DNA of 64,000 bases from Paenibacillus roseus (lineage in GTDB: Bacteria > Bacillota > Bacilli > Paenibacillales > Paenibacillaceae), in assembly GCF_016424485.1 (NCBI RefSeq), contig NZ_JAELUP010000006.1, forward strand, positions 1 through 64,000, read 5' to 3'. Below, in pieces: positions 54,325 through 63,429 of this stretch (positions are counted from its first letter, which is position 1; the number at the start of each line of letters is the position of its first letter). A program made the position numbers and the translations under genes. Below the pieces are notes generated by a model. That model saw only the letters and a list, made by a program, of their open reading frames with translations, had not been told where the DNA came from and searched no databases.

Positions 54325-55668
54325 TTATTTATTCGCGTCTTCGATCTTTTTGGCTTCCTGCAGCACTTCAGCTGGCGTGCTCTTGCCTGTTACGACCTGC
54401 TGAACGCCGGCGCGCAGCGTAGAGAACGTTTCCGGGGAGATTTTGCTGTCCACCGGAGTTGTGATGGAAGCAGAGTTGGCAGCCATCGCGAAGCCGTCCA
54501 CCTGCGCTTGCGGTAAGCCGGTAATTTCAACATTAGCTGCAGGAGTACCGCCATTTGCCGTAGCAATTTTCTGGATAATAGCCGGGGATGTCAGATGCTT
54601 GAGCAGTGCAATGGCCGCATCTTTTTTGTCTGCATTGTCGTAGGTTGATTTGGGCAGATAGAATCCGGAGCCGAATCCGCCGATGATATCGTTGCCGCTG
54701 CCTGCTCCGCCTGGGACGACAGGGAATGGAATTACAGTTGTATTTTCTTTTACTTCAGCACCGCTAAAGCCGCCGAATGCCCATGAACCTTCCAAAATCA
54801 TCGCTGCTTTGCCTTCACCGTAGTAGTTGGATGCCATACCAAGATCGATCGTTGCGGCATCTTTCGGGAATGCGCCAAGGTCATACAGTTCTTTGATGGC
54901 CGCATAGCCTTTCTCCCAGTTCGGATCAATTCCGTCTGCAAGACCTTTCGCCTGCCCAGCAGGACCGGCAGCCGTCAAAATAAAATGCTCAACAATATAG
55001 TGGGACTGATCAAACGGAGCGGACAATGGAATAATGCCTTTGGCAGCGAATGTCTCGACTGCTTTTTTCAATTTATCCCAGTCTGTAGGGAGATCAAGAT
55101 TATTGTCTGCGAACAGCTTTTTATTCACGAACAAGCCCTCGTAAAATCCGGTCAGCGGAGCGGCATAAATGTGGCCGTCCTTCTGTCTTACGTTCTCAAG
55201 AGCGCTCGGGGAGAAGCCATTCTTCCAGTTGGCGTCTTCGTTAAGGAGATCATCGAGGGGAACAACCTTGCCGGCATCGATAAAGCCTTGGGCATCCGCG
55301 CCCACAAAGTAAAACAGCAAATCAGGTTCATTGCCGGAATTGATGTCGGTGTTGACTTTGGTTCTGAAACCGTCATCATTAGCTGACAATGTATCGTTGT
55401 CAATTTTCACATTCGGGTTGCTGGCTGTAAACTCGTCCAGAGCAGCCTGGAAAGCATCGCGAGCGGCGTCTGTACCGCCGAAGGTAGAGAATACACGCAG
55501 CGAAATATCTTTCTTGGGCGGCTCTTCCTTTACAGCTTCTTCCTTAGAGCCTTGATTTCCTGATGCATTAGGCGTGTTGTTCTTTACTTCATTTTTGTCC
55601 CCGCAGGCAGCCAGGAACATGGAGAAAACGAACAGCACGCTCAAAACAATTAAAGATGCTTTTTTCAC
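54325..55668 (-). CDS. Sugar ABC transporter substrate-binding lipoprotein
   Basis: 447 residues, family 1 extracellular solute-binding protein. Lipoprotein signal ending FLAACGDK (Cys about 22), an Asn/Glu-rich linker, then the binding fold (LRVFSTFGGTDAARDAFQAA, MILEGSWAFGGFSG). The sugar is not predictable. GTG start with AGGGGG upstream. On the minus strand TTGATG-N18-TATACA (about 55721-55750) is a likely promoter. There is no adjacent regulator. Confidence 0.92.
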   Translation of the reverse strand: MKKASLIVLSVLFVFSMFLAACGDKNEVKNNTPNASGNQGSKEEAVKEEPPKKDISLRVFSTFGGTDAARDAFQAALDEFTASNPNVKIDNDTLSANDDGFRTKVNTDINSGNEPDLLFYFVGADAQGFIDAGKVVPLDDLLNEDANWKNGFSPSALENVRQKDGHIYAAPLTGFYEGLFVNKKLFADNNLDLPTDWDKLKKAVETFAAKGIIPLSAPFDQSHYIVEHFILTAAGPAGQAKGLADGIDPNWEKGYAAIKELYDLGAFPKDAATIDLGMASNYYGEGKAAMILEGSWAFGGFSGAEVKENTTVIPFPVVPGGAGSGNDIIGGFGSGFYLPKSTYDNADKKDAAIALLKHLTSPAIIQKIATANGGTPAANVEITGLPQAQVDGFAMAANSASITTPVDSKISPETFSTLRAGVQQVVTGKSTPAEVLQEAKKIEDANK

Positions 55669-55791
55669 ACGAACATCCCCCTAGAAATAGTTTTTTTAAA
55701 CTTATGCATATATTCTCGGGTGTATATAAAAATTTTACTTTAGTCATCAAATAACTGTAAATAGATGGGCGGGGATACAATTATCTAAAAA

Positions 55792-56679
55792 ATGGGGTAA
55801 ATTTATTGGGTACGTTTACAGAAATCTAAACATTGACAAAAGCGATGGATTTTATGAGGAATTTGCTCCGACAGGCTTCACCCCGATGTACGGTTATTTG
55901 ATACGGCTCGTTAACGGCGCCCCCGGCATTACGCAGAAGGAGCTGGCTGACAAGCTGTGCGTGACGCCTTCCGCCCTATTCGGGATGCGGAACCATCCTT
56001 ACGATGTCGGGGCCGCTCCTTACGGCTCTGATGAAATCGTCAAGCCTGCGCCATTTCAGGGAAATGTATTTACAACCCAATTCGGACTCTTGGTTCAGCG
56101 CTAGGGAATAAAACGTTCTGGCTACTCGGGGGAACATTTTTCTTCTGCGGCTTATCCACAAACGGATTGATCGGGACGCATTTAATTGCGGCATGCGGGG
56201 ATTACGGCATTCCTGAAGTGATGGCTGCGGGATTGCTTGCCCTGATGGGGATATTTGACCTGATCGGCACTACGCTTTCCGGCTGGTTGTCAGACCGCTT
56301 CGACAGCCGCTGGCTGCTGTTCTGGTATTACGGGCTGCGCGGATTATCCTTGCTGTTCCTGCCTTATGCGTTGGATGGAAGTCCGACATCCTTAATTATT
56401 TTTTCGGTATTTTATGGTCTGGATTGGCTTGCTACTGTTCCGCCAACGGTTAAGCTGGCTTCTCAGGAATTCGGCAAGGAAAAATCCGGCATGATTTTCG
56501 GCTGGGTTGTGGTGGCTCACCAACTCGGGGCTTCATTTGCTGCTTTTGGAGCCGGTGTGGTCAGAGAATGGGCAGGCACGTATGCTATTGCCTTTGTTGT
56601 GGCAGGATTTATTTGCTTGATTGCAGCGCTGATGTCTATCAAAATCAAGCCTGCCGAAATGGTGAAGGCAATGGGTTAA
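55792..56679 (+). pseudogene. MarR regulator fused to an MFS transporter remnant
   Basis: From 55792 a one-base G insertion after ATG breaks the start of GKFIGYVYRNLNI. The frame then reads a MarR N-terminus (YGYLIRLVNGAPGITQKELA, DKLCVTPSAL) up to about 55977. It runs directly into the middle of an MFS transporter (RNHPYDVGAAPYGSDEIVKP). Near 56085 it shifts frame again and continues as the MFS C-terminal half (TLGSALGNKTFWLLGGTFFF, then GTTLSGWLSDRFDSRW) to 56679. The MarR C-terminal half and the MFS N-terminal half are missing. An ATG at 56167 could still give a 170-residue membrane fragment. Confidence 0.8.
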
Positions 56680-57494
56680 GGCGAGAATCCTGACAGATTT
56701 ACAGCAAGCTGTTCTTCGGGAAAAACTTGTCTCATCCGGTCATAGACAATGCGCCAGGCGGTGGGGTGATACCATTGCTCCATGCCGATTTCCTCGTACA
56801 GGGATTGAACTCCAAGACGCATGGTTCGCTTGCCTCCACTGCCGTCGCCCATGAAGAAATCGTCGATACATACGCGATTCACAAGCGGCCTTAGAAGATG
56901 CGGAAATTGCTCACTGCTCGGAAGAACAGGGGCAATCGTCGCCTGAGCCGGAATATCGGCATCGCGCAGCAGCTCCAGCGTTTGGAGTCTAGCCGGGATC
57001 GGCGGTGCATACGGGGAGAAATGTTTGCGAATATGCTCCAGATCGGTCTCAATCGTCATGCTCACACGAACCTTGTCGCCAAGCTGTTGCAGCACATCGA
57101 TATCTCTGCGAACAAGCGGGCTGCGGGTTTGCAGAAACAGGAAGTCCGGAGGGTCATCCGCCATCGCCTCAAGCAATGAGCGGGTGATCCTTTCTTTATG
57201 CTCTACAGGCTGATAAGGGTCCGTGCTGGAAGACATAAATATCGTGACTGGGCCCTTGGCTTTGGCCCGTTGTAATTCTTTTCGCAGGACGGCCGCCGCA
57301 TCTTTCTTGATATCCACCCACGTTCCCCATTCAGCGCCGCGAAAAACAGCGATCGGCATTTGGCGGACATAGCAGTAGGAACAGCCAAATGAACAGCCTG
57401 CATACGGGTTCAGGGAGTAGCTGTAGCCGGACAGAAATCCGTTTCCTTTGGTCAGTATGGTCTTCGGTACTTTCGTTGTATATTCCGGCTTCAT
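56676..57494 (-). CDS. SPL-like radical SAM protein
   Basis: 272 residues with a Cx3Cx2C cluster motif as CSFGCSYCYV preceded by NPYAGC, and STDPYQPVE, typical of the Rv2578c/spore-photoproduct-lyase-like branch. It is shorter than true SplB, so photolesion repair is possible but not shown. AAAGGGG precedes TTG-ATG; the ATG at 57494 is taken. Its stop overlaps the end of the MFS remnant. Confidence 0.88.
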   Translation of the reverse strand: MKPEYTTKVPKTILTKGNGFLSGYSYSLNPYAGCSFGCSYCYVRQMPIAVFRGAEWGTWVDIKKDAAAVLRKELQRAKAKGPVTIFMSSSTDPYQPVEHKERITRSLLEAMADDPPDFLFLQTRSPLVRRDIDVLQQLGDKVRVSMTIETDLEHIRKHFSPYAPPIPARLQTLELLRDADIPAQATIAPVLPSSEQFPHLLRPLVNRVCIDDFFMGDGSGGKRTMRLGVQSLYEEIGMEQWYHPTAWRIVYDRMRQVFPEEQLAVNLSGFSP

Positions 57495-57687
57495 CAATGC
57501 TGGCCCCTTTCACCTCTGAACGGCATGACTGAACGGCATGATACTCCATTATAACATAGAAGCATCCTCTCGTTTGCTGAACCAGGTAACAATGCAAGAC
57601 TTTGGCAGAGGTAAAGGGGTTTATTGTATAAAGCTCGAATATATTCCTTGTTAGCAGTCTTGAGAGAATATGAAGGGGGAAACAGCA

Positions 57688-58350
57688 ATGCAGGATATTC
57701 AAGCCATTCTGTTTGATCTGGACAATACGTTGCTTGACCGGAGCGTGACGTTCAGGAGATTTACGAATGCATTTTTGGCGACTCATCTGCCACATTTGAA
57801 TGAAACAGAGGAATTGGCGGACAGAATCATCGATCTGGATCAGGACGGCTACACGGATAAGCGGCTGCTGTTTTCTCAACTGCTTGAGGAATTGCCCTGG
57901 GGGCAGAAGCCCGAACTATATGAACTGATGGAATTTTATAAGTCAGAGTATGTGAGAAACGCCGTCCTGATGGATCAGGCGATAGAGGTGTTGGGCCAGT
58001 TAAGAGCGAAGTACAAAACCGGCATGATTACAAACGGCCAGACGCTGATTCAATATGGGAAAATTGATCAACTGCAGCTTGGAAGCCATTTTGATACGAT
58101 TATTGTATCGGAGGAAGCGGGAGTTAAGAAGCCGGATGCTAAAATATTCGAACTCGCTATGAACCGACTGAATGTAAAGCCGGAGAACTGTATTTTTGTA
58201 GGCGATCATCCGGTAAATGATATTGAAGGAGCGGCTGCTGTCGGTATGAACGCGGTCTGGATTCAGGTGAATCAGCCATGGCGTGAGGATGTCAAAGCCA
58301 AACCGCTGCATACAATCCGAAAATTAACCGAGCTGTTGGAAGTGCTTTGA
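57688..58350 (+). CDS. HAD-superfamily hydrolase
   Basis: 220 residues, a phosphatase-type HAD with motif I FDLDNTLLD, a helical cap, motif II MITNGQT, motif III Lys in GVKKPDAKIF, and motif IV VGDHPVNDI. The substrate is unknown; YfnB/YjjG-like nucleotidases are similar in build. The ATG at 57688 follows AGGGGGAAA. It lies just before the TPP riboswitch but has no thiamine signature of its own. Confidence 0.88.
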   Translation: MQDIQAILFDLDNTLLDRSVTFRRFTNAFLATHLPHLNETEELADRIIDLDQDGYTDKRLLFSQLLEELPWGQKPELYELMEFYKSEYVRNAVLMDQAIEVLGQLRAKYKTGMITNGQTLIQYGKIDQLQLGSHFDTIIVSEEAGVKKPDAKIFELAMNRLNVKPENCIFVGDHPVNDIEGAAAVGMNAVWIQVNQPWREDVKAKPLHTIRKLTELLEVL

Positions 58351-58363
58351 TTCATCTTGCGTA

Positions 58364-58393
58364 TTGCCAAACCATCGCAAACTACGCTATAGT
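58364..58393 (+). promoter_or_regulatory. Sigma-A promoter of the thiamine salvage operon
   Basis: TTGCCA (58364-58369), 18-bp spacer, TATAGT (58388-58393). Transcription would start just before the riboswitch. Confidence 0.65.
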
Positions 58394-58407
58394 AGAACTA
58401 ACTTCAT

Positions 58408-58503
58408 ATGGAGTACGGGTGCTGGATGGAGTCCGGCTGAGATAGAAGCCTTGTGTTTCTGACCGTTAATCTGAACCAGGTAATGCTGGCGTAGAGAACG
58501 TAT
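58408..58503 (+). promoter_or_regulatory. TPP riboswitch (THI box)
   Basis: The conserved thi-box blocks are present in order: GGGTGC, GGCTGAGA, GACC, CTGAACCAGGTAATGCTGGC and GTAGAGAA. A terminator hairpin follows at 58511-58544. Thiamine pyrophosphate binding should stop transcription before the ylmB-tenA-thiZXY-thiF operon. Confidence 0.95.
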
Positions 58504-58510
58504 CGAATTG

Positions 58511-58544
58511 AAACCATTCGTCTATTCTACGAATGGTTTTTTTT
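58511..58544 (+). terminator. Riboswitch-controlled terminator
   Basis: AAACCATTCGT pairs perfectly with ACGAATGGTTT, followed by T-residues. It is the expression platform of the TPP riboswitch. Confidence 0.9.
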
Positions 58545-58600
58545 ATTGAAATCCGGTTGCGGGCAGGCATCTGCCAGCTTGAACACCAGATTTCTCCGTG

Positions 58601-58639
58601 AAACGTGCGCTTCGCCGCCGATGCGCGGCGGAGCCGTTT
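58601..58639 (+). other. GC-rich hairpin in the thiamine operon leader
   Basis: AAACG and CGCCGC pair with GCGGCG and CGTTT. It lies between the riboswitch terminator and the first gene, without a T-run. A role in RNA stability is possible. Confidence 0.4.
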
Positions 58640-58683
58640 ACGCCTAGCTTGACGCCCGGTTATCAAGGAGGAGAAATAGTGCC

Positions 58684-60060
58684 ATGATCGATGCGAAAAT
58701 CGTTCAAATCCAGCGCCAGGCGGAGGCAAGGGCTGATGAATTGATTAGCCTCCTGGCCCGGTTGGTCGCATTTCCGACCGTCAGCCCTCCAGCCCGGAAT
58801 ACAGCTTCAGCGCAAATGTTTGTAAAGAAGCAGTTGGAAGCGAGCGGATTTGAGGCGGAGCTTTGGGAGGTTTTTCCGGGTGACCCCAATGTAACGGCAA
58901 TGAAGAAGGGAACAGCGAGCGGGGATTTTTGCAGTCTTCTGCTAAACGGCCACATCGATGTAGCAGAAGTCGGCGATGACCGGGAATGGCAGTCTAATCC
59001 GTTCAAGCTGAAGCTTCAGGATGGTCGGTTGTACGGACGCGGGACTGCAGATATGAAGGGTGGTATTGCTGCGCTGCTGTTCGCTCTGCGGTTGCTCCAC
59101 GACGCAGGCGTGGAGCTTAAAGGAGATGTATGCTTTCAATCCGTCATCGGGGAGGAAGCAGGCGAGGCCGGAACGCTATCCTGTACGGAACGGGGTTGCA
59201 GCGCAGACTTTGCTATTGTAGCCGATACAAGCTCGATGCAAATTCAGGGACAAGGCGGTGTCATTACCGGGTGGGTAACGGTGCAAAGCCCGGTCACTCA
59301 TCATGATGGCGTGCGGCACAAAATGATTCATGCGGGCGGCGGTCTCCATGGAGCAAGCGCAATCGAAAAAATGGCAAAGCTGATCTCCGCCCTGCAGGAA
59401 CTGGAGCGGCATTGGGCTGTGACGAAGTCGTATCCGGGTTTTCCGCCCGGGTCCAATACCATTAATCCCGCTGTTATCGAAGGCGGGCGTCATGCAGCCT
59501 TTATCGCAGACCGCTGCTCGTTGTGGATAACGGTTCATTTTTATCCGGATGAGAATTATGAAGACGTAACTGCCGAGATTGAGGAACATCTGCTCAGAGC
59601 GGCTGCTGCTGATCCTTGGCTGCGCGACCATCCGCCTTCGTTCCGCTGGGGCGGTCGTTCGATGCTGGAGGAACAGGGCGAAATATTCCCTTCGCTTGAG
59701 CTTGATACAAACCATGAAGGGGTCGGAGCGTTGTCGGCATCCCATGCCAGACTGCTGGGCAAAGCGCCCCGAACAGGGATGAGTCCGACAGTTACAGATG
59801 CAGGATGGCTTGGCAGGGCAGGAATTCCAACGGTTCTTTACGGACCGGGTAAGCTGGAGCACGCCCATGCGGTGGACGAAAGTATTGATCTGCGCGAACT
59901 GATCGATTATGCGAAGGTAATGATCGGATTTATTGCCGACTGGTGCAATCGGCCGAAGGCGGAAGCGGCGCAGCAGACGAATGCGACTGCTGAATCGGCA
60001 CAATTCGAGACAGGGATAATGGTTAAGGAAGGGTGGGCCTGGCAAGATGGAACGCTTTAG
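58684..60060 (+). CDS. ylmB: M20-family formylaminopyrimidine deformylase (YlmB-like)
   Basis: 458 residues, zinc-dependent M20 amidohydrolase. Metal ligands: NGHIDV, GRGTADMKGG, IGEEAGEAG. In thiamine salvage YlmB removes the formyl group from the degraded pyrimidine before TenA acts. Assignment rests on the TPP riboswitch upstream and tenA downstream; without that context ArgE/DapE-like would be the call. AAGGAGG precedes the ATG. Confidence 0.87.
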   Translation: MIDAKIVQIQRQAEARADELISLLARLVAFPTVSPPARNTASAQMFVKKQLEASGFEAELWEVFPGDPNVTAMKKGTASGDFCSLLLNGHIDVAEVGDDREWQSNPFKLKLQDGRLYGRGTADMKGGIAALLFALRLLHDAGVELKGDVCFQSVIGEEAGEAGTLSCTERGCSADFAIVADTSSMQIQGQGGVITGWVTVQSPVTHHDGVRHKMIHAGGGLHGASAIEKMAKLISALQELERHWAVTKSYPGFPPGSNTINPAVIEGGRHAAFIADRCSLWITVHFYPDENYEDVTAEIEEHLLRAAAADPWLRDHPPSFRWGGRSMLEEQGEIFPSLELDTNHEGVGALSASHARLLGKAPRTGMSPTVTDAGWLGRAGIPTVLYGPGKLEHAHAVDESIDLRELIDYAKVMIGFIADWCNRPKAEAAQQTNATAESAQFETGIMVKEGWAWQDGTL

Positions 60061-60718
60061 CGAGAGATTATACTGCTCAGTAGCCGATGTATGGGGCAAA
60101 TGCCATGAACATCCGTTTTTGGCGGGGCTGCGTGACGGAACGCTGGAACCGGAATCTTTTATTTACTATATGAAGCAAGACTACGTCTATCTGATCGATT
60201 ATGCCAAAATGTTTGCTTACGGCAGTCTGAAAGCGCGCGACCTGGAGACCATCTCCAGGTTTGCTGAGTTGCTCCATTCTACATTGAATGTGGAGATGGA
60301 ACTGCATCGGGAGTATGCGGAGCGATTTGGCATTTCCCGCGAGGAACTGGAGAGTACGGTGGCGGCTCCCACGACAGTCGCCTACACCAAATATATGCTG
60401 GATACTGCGGCAAGCGGCTCGCTGGCAGAGGTTGTAGCAGCGCTATTGCCCTGCATGTGGAGCTACCGGGAAATCGGCACCGCGTTTGCGCGCTATCCGG
60501 GCAGCCTGGATCATCCGCTGTACAGGGATTGGATTTTAATGTACAGCTCGGAGGAATTCGGACAACTGACAGAATGGACTGTAAGTTTGATCGACCGTCT
60601 GGCGGAGGGTCTGCCGGAACGTGAGCTAGCCAAGCTGGAGGAGCACTTCATCATTACGTCCAAGTTCGAATATTTGTTCTGGGATATGGCGTATCGTCAG
60701 GAGATGTGGCCGATTTGA
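60047..60718 (+). CDS. tenA: Aminopyrimidine aminohydrolase / thiaminase II TenA
   Basis: 223 residues, all-helical. Family motifs: HPFLAGLRDGTL near the start, YMKQDYVYLIDY, ALLPCMWSYREIG with the catalytic Cys, and a C-terminal SSKFEYLFWDMA-like stretch (TSKFEYLFWDMAY). It turns aminomethyl- into hydroxymethyl-pyrimidine for thiamine synthesis. It overlaps ylmB by 14 bases. Confidence 0.95.
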   Translation: MERFSERLYCSVADVWGKCHEHPFLAGLRDGTLEPESFIYYMKQDYVYLIDYAKMFAYGSLKARDLETISRFAELLHSTLNVEMELHREYAERFGISREELESTVAAPTTVAYTKYMLDTAASGSLAEVVAALLPCMWSYREIGTAFARYPGSLDHPLYRDWILMYSSEEFGQLTEWTVSLIDRLAEGLPERELAKLEEHFIITSKFEYLFWDMAYRQEMWPI

Positions 60719-61536
60719 GTGAAAATCGTACACGTATAGTGTCGGATCAAGCGCCGCGAGCCTTGACGGTGAGCGGCCTGAGCTATTCATTTGCGGGTGG
60801 GCCTGTCCTGTTTGACAAGCTGGACTTCAGCGTCCAGGCTGGAGAGTTCGTCGCGCTGCTTGCTCCAAGTGGAGCAGGGAAGACGACGTTGTTCCGACTG
60901 TTGGCCGGACTTGTGAAGCCTGATGCAGGGGAAATCCGATTAGGCGGCTCCTCTGAGTCACAGTCTCCAGGTCAAAAACGCCGTATCGGGTATATGCCGC
61001 AGCGGGATTGCCTGATGTCTTGGAGAAACGTACTGGATAACGCCGCGCTTGGCCTGGAACTGTCAGGCGTCCCCAGGCAGGAAGCACGCAGGAGGGTGCG
61101 CGAGCTGCTGCCTTCGTTCGGGCTGGAGGGCACAGAGCAGAAGCGGCCCCATGAGCTGTCGGGCGGCATGAGGCAGCGCGTATCTTTCCTTCGTTCGCTT
61201 CTGAGCGGCGGTGATCCGCTGCTGCTCGATGAACCATTCAGTGCTCTTGATGCCATGACAAGAGCGAGTATGCAGGAATGGCTGCTGCAGATTTGGGAAC
61301 AGCATCGCAAGACCGTGCTTTTCATCACGCATGATGTCGATGAGGCGCTCTTGCTGTCAGACCGCGTACTCGTGGCAGCCACATCGCCAATCTCTTCATT
61401 GCAGCAAGTTGCAGTCGGTCTGCAGCGGCCCCGGGATTACAGCGCGGTACTGGAGCCTTCTTTTATTCAACTGAAACGCCAAATCCTGGAGCAGCTTGGC
61501 CGTACGCCGGTTATCAAGGAAGGTGCTGGCCAATGA
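60715..61536 (+). CDS. thiZ: Thiamine-precursor ABC transporter ATPase ThiZ
   Basis: 273 residues: Walker A APSGAGKTT, signature LSGGMRQR, Walker B LLLDEPFSALD. TTG at 60715 overlaps the tenA stop and has AGGAG at about 10 bases; GTG at 60706 is too close. Partner of ThiX and ThiY in importing formylaminopyrimidine. Confidence 0.92.
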   Translation: MSENRTRIVSDQAPRALTVSGLSYSFAGGPVLFDKLDFSVQAGEFVALLAPSGAGKTTLFRLLAGLVKPDAGEIRLGGSSESQSPGQKRRIGYMPQRDCLMSWRNVLDNAALGLELSGVPRQEARRRVRELLPSFGLEGTEQKRPHELSGGMRQRVSFLRSLLSGGDPLLLDEPFSALDAMTRASMQEWLLQIWEQHRKTVLFITHDVDEALLLSDRVLVAATSPISSLQQVAVGLQRPRDYSAVLEPSFIQLKRQILEQLGRTPVIKEGAGQ

Positions 61537-62303
61537 AGAAAAGCGTCAAGACTGTGCTTCCGGTCTTCCTATTCATCTTGCTGCTTGCCGCACTGTGGGA
61601 GCTGTTGACAACTGTATTCGAGGTTCCGCATTATATCGTTCCGCGCTTGTCGGATGTCCTGGCTTCGTTATGGGAGAATCGGCTGCTGCTCGGGCGTCAC
61701 TTTGTTCTTACTCTGGGCGAGGCGCTGCTCGGTCTTGGGTTATCTGTTTTGTTTGGGGTCTCGATTGCCATATGGATGGAGCGGTTCAATCTGGCCAAGC
61801 GTACGCTGTACCCGTTGATTATGGCTTCGCAGACGATCCCGATCATTGCCCTGTCTCCGATTATGGTCATGTGGTTCGGGTACGGAGTTTGGAGCAAAAT
61901 ATCTGTTGTTATATTGTTCACCTTTTTCCCGATTGCAGTGAATACCTCGGATGGGTTCCGCACGGCTGATCCGGGAATTGGCGAGTTAATGCGCACGATG
62001 GGGGCGAGCAAGCGAGATCTGTTCCTGAAATGGAAGATCCCGTCCGCGTTGCCGGGTTTCTTCACCGGGTTCAAGCTCGCAGCTACGATAAGTGTAGGCG
62101 GAGCGGCGCTCGGTGAATGGCTTGGCGGGGAATCCGGCCTAGGCGTCTACACCAAACGAGCTTCCAACATGCTGCGGGGAGAAGCTGTATTTTCTGGTGT
62201 GCTGCTGCTATCGCTGATGGGGATTTTGCTGTTCCTGGCTGTACGCTGGTTGGAGAGCAAGGTGCTTGCCAAGCGAGGTTCAAGCGATGAAAAAGAGATG
62301 TAA
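61533..62303 (+). CDS. thiX: Thiamine-precursor ABC transporter permease ThiX
   Basis: 256 residues with six membrane helices and the EAA-type loop (ELMRTMGASKRDLFLKWKIP). It overlaps thiZ by 4 bases. It is of the taurine/nitrate-type permease family; the thiamine role comes from the operon. Confidence 0.92.
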   Translation: MKKSVKTVLPVFLFILLLAALWELLTTVFEVPHYIVPRLSDVLASLWENRLLLGRHFVLTLGEALLGLGLSVLFGVSIAIWMERFNLAKRTLYPLIMASQTIPIIALSPIMVMWFGYGVWSKISVVILFTFFPIAVNTSDGFRTADPGIGELMRTMGASKRDLFLKWKIPSALPGFFTGFKLAATISVGGAALGEWLGGESGLGVYTKRASNMLRGEAVFSGVLLLSLMGILLFLAVRWLESKVLAKRGSSDEKEM

Positions 62304-62326
62304 ATAAAAAAGGGGAGAATCTACTA

Positions 62327-63358
62327 ATGAAATTTCAATTCTGGATGAAGCGCGCCTCTCTGGTCTTGTCACTGGTACTGGTTGCGAGCGCAATGGCTGG
62401 CTGTGGAAAATCGGAATCACAAACCGGCGGGGTAACGGAGCCGGGTGTGGCCAAGCAGGAAGAAACGGAGCTTACGGTGCTGCTGGACTGGTATCCGAAT
62501 GCAGTGCATTCCTTCTTAATTGCCGCTGAGGAGCAAGGGTATTTCAAAGAAGCCGGTCTGAAGGTCAAGCTGCAAACTCCGGCAGACACGAATGACGCGC
62601 TCAAACTCGTCGCTACGGGCAAGGCTGATCTGGCGATCAGTTACCAAATGCAAGTTGCGATTTCACGCTCGGAGAATATTCCGATTGTATCTGTGGGGTC
62701 CATTGTGCGGCACCCGCTTAATCAACTGTTTGTACTGGAATCCTCCGGTGTGAAAAGTCCAAAGGATCTGGAGGGCAAGTCGATCGGCTATCCGTCCGTG
62801 CCGCTGGATGAGTCCATTGTGAAGACGATGGTGGAAGGCGACGGCGGAGACGCGTCCAAGCTGAATTTCGTGGATATCGGCTGGGACCTGATTCCGGCGA
62901 TGACAACCAAGCGGGTTGATGCTATTATTGGCGGCTATGTGAATCATGAGAAGTTGTTGCTGGAAAAGGAAGGCATCAAGCTGTTAGCCTTCGAACCGGC
63001 AAAATACGGCGTGCCTGACTACTATGAACTGGTATTTACGGCTAGTGAAGACGGTCTAAATAAGAACAGCGCGACGATCAAAAAATTTCTGGAGGCCGCT
63101 GCCAAAGGCCAGGAATATACCGCGAAGCATCCGCAAGAAGCGCTGCAGACGCTGCTTGACAAGCAAAACAGCGACTTCCCGCTTGATCCGGACATTGAGA
63201 AGCAAAGTCTGGAAACGCTGCTTCCACTGATGGATGCAGGCTCTGAAGGATTCGGCAGCCAAACTGTGGAGTCTTGGCAGGCAGTTGTAGACTGGTTGAA
63301 AAAGCAAGGCCAACTCCGCAACGATGTAGATGTGGAAAAGGCATTCCGTAATTTATAA
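62327..63358 (+). CDS. thiY: Thiamine-precursor binding lipoprotein ThiY
   Basis: 343 residues. Lipobox SAMAGC, then an NMT1/THI5-like domain beginning LTVLLDWYPNAVHSFLIAAE and including GKADLAISYQMQVA. Members bind formylaminopyrimidine outside the cell. GGGGAG precedes the ATG. Confidence 0.93.
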   Translation: MKFQFWMKRASLVLSLVLVASAMAGCGKSESQTGGVTEPGVAKQEETELTVLLDWYPNAVHSFLIAAEEQGYFKEAGLKVKLQTPADTNDALKLVATGKADLAISYQMQVAISRSENIPIVSVGSIVRHPLNQLFVLESSGVKSPKDLEGKSIGYPSVPLDESIVKTMVEGDGGDASKLNFVDIGWDLIPAMTTKRVDAIIGGYVNHEKLLLEKEGIKLLAFEPAKYGVPDYYELVFTASEDGLNKNSATIKKFLEAAAKGQEYTAKHPQEALQTLLDKQNSDFPLDPDIEKQSLETLLPLMDAGSEGFGSQTVESWQAVVDWLKKQGQLRNDVDVEKAFRNL

Positions 63359-63429
63359 TTGCATTAATTATTAATGTCATTAATTAAATTGAATTGAATT
63401 ACTTACAGAAAGGAGGCGGCAGTAAGCTT

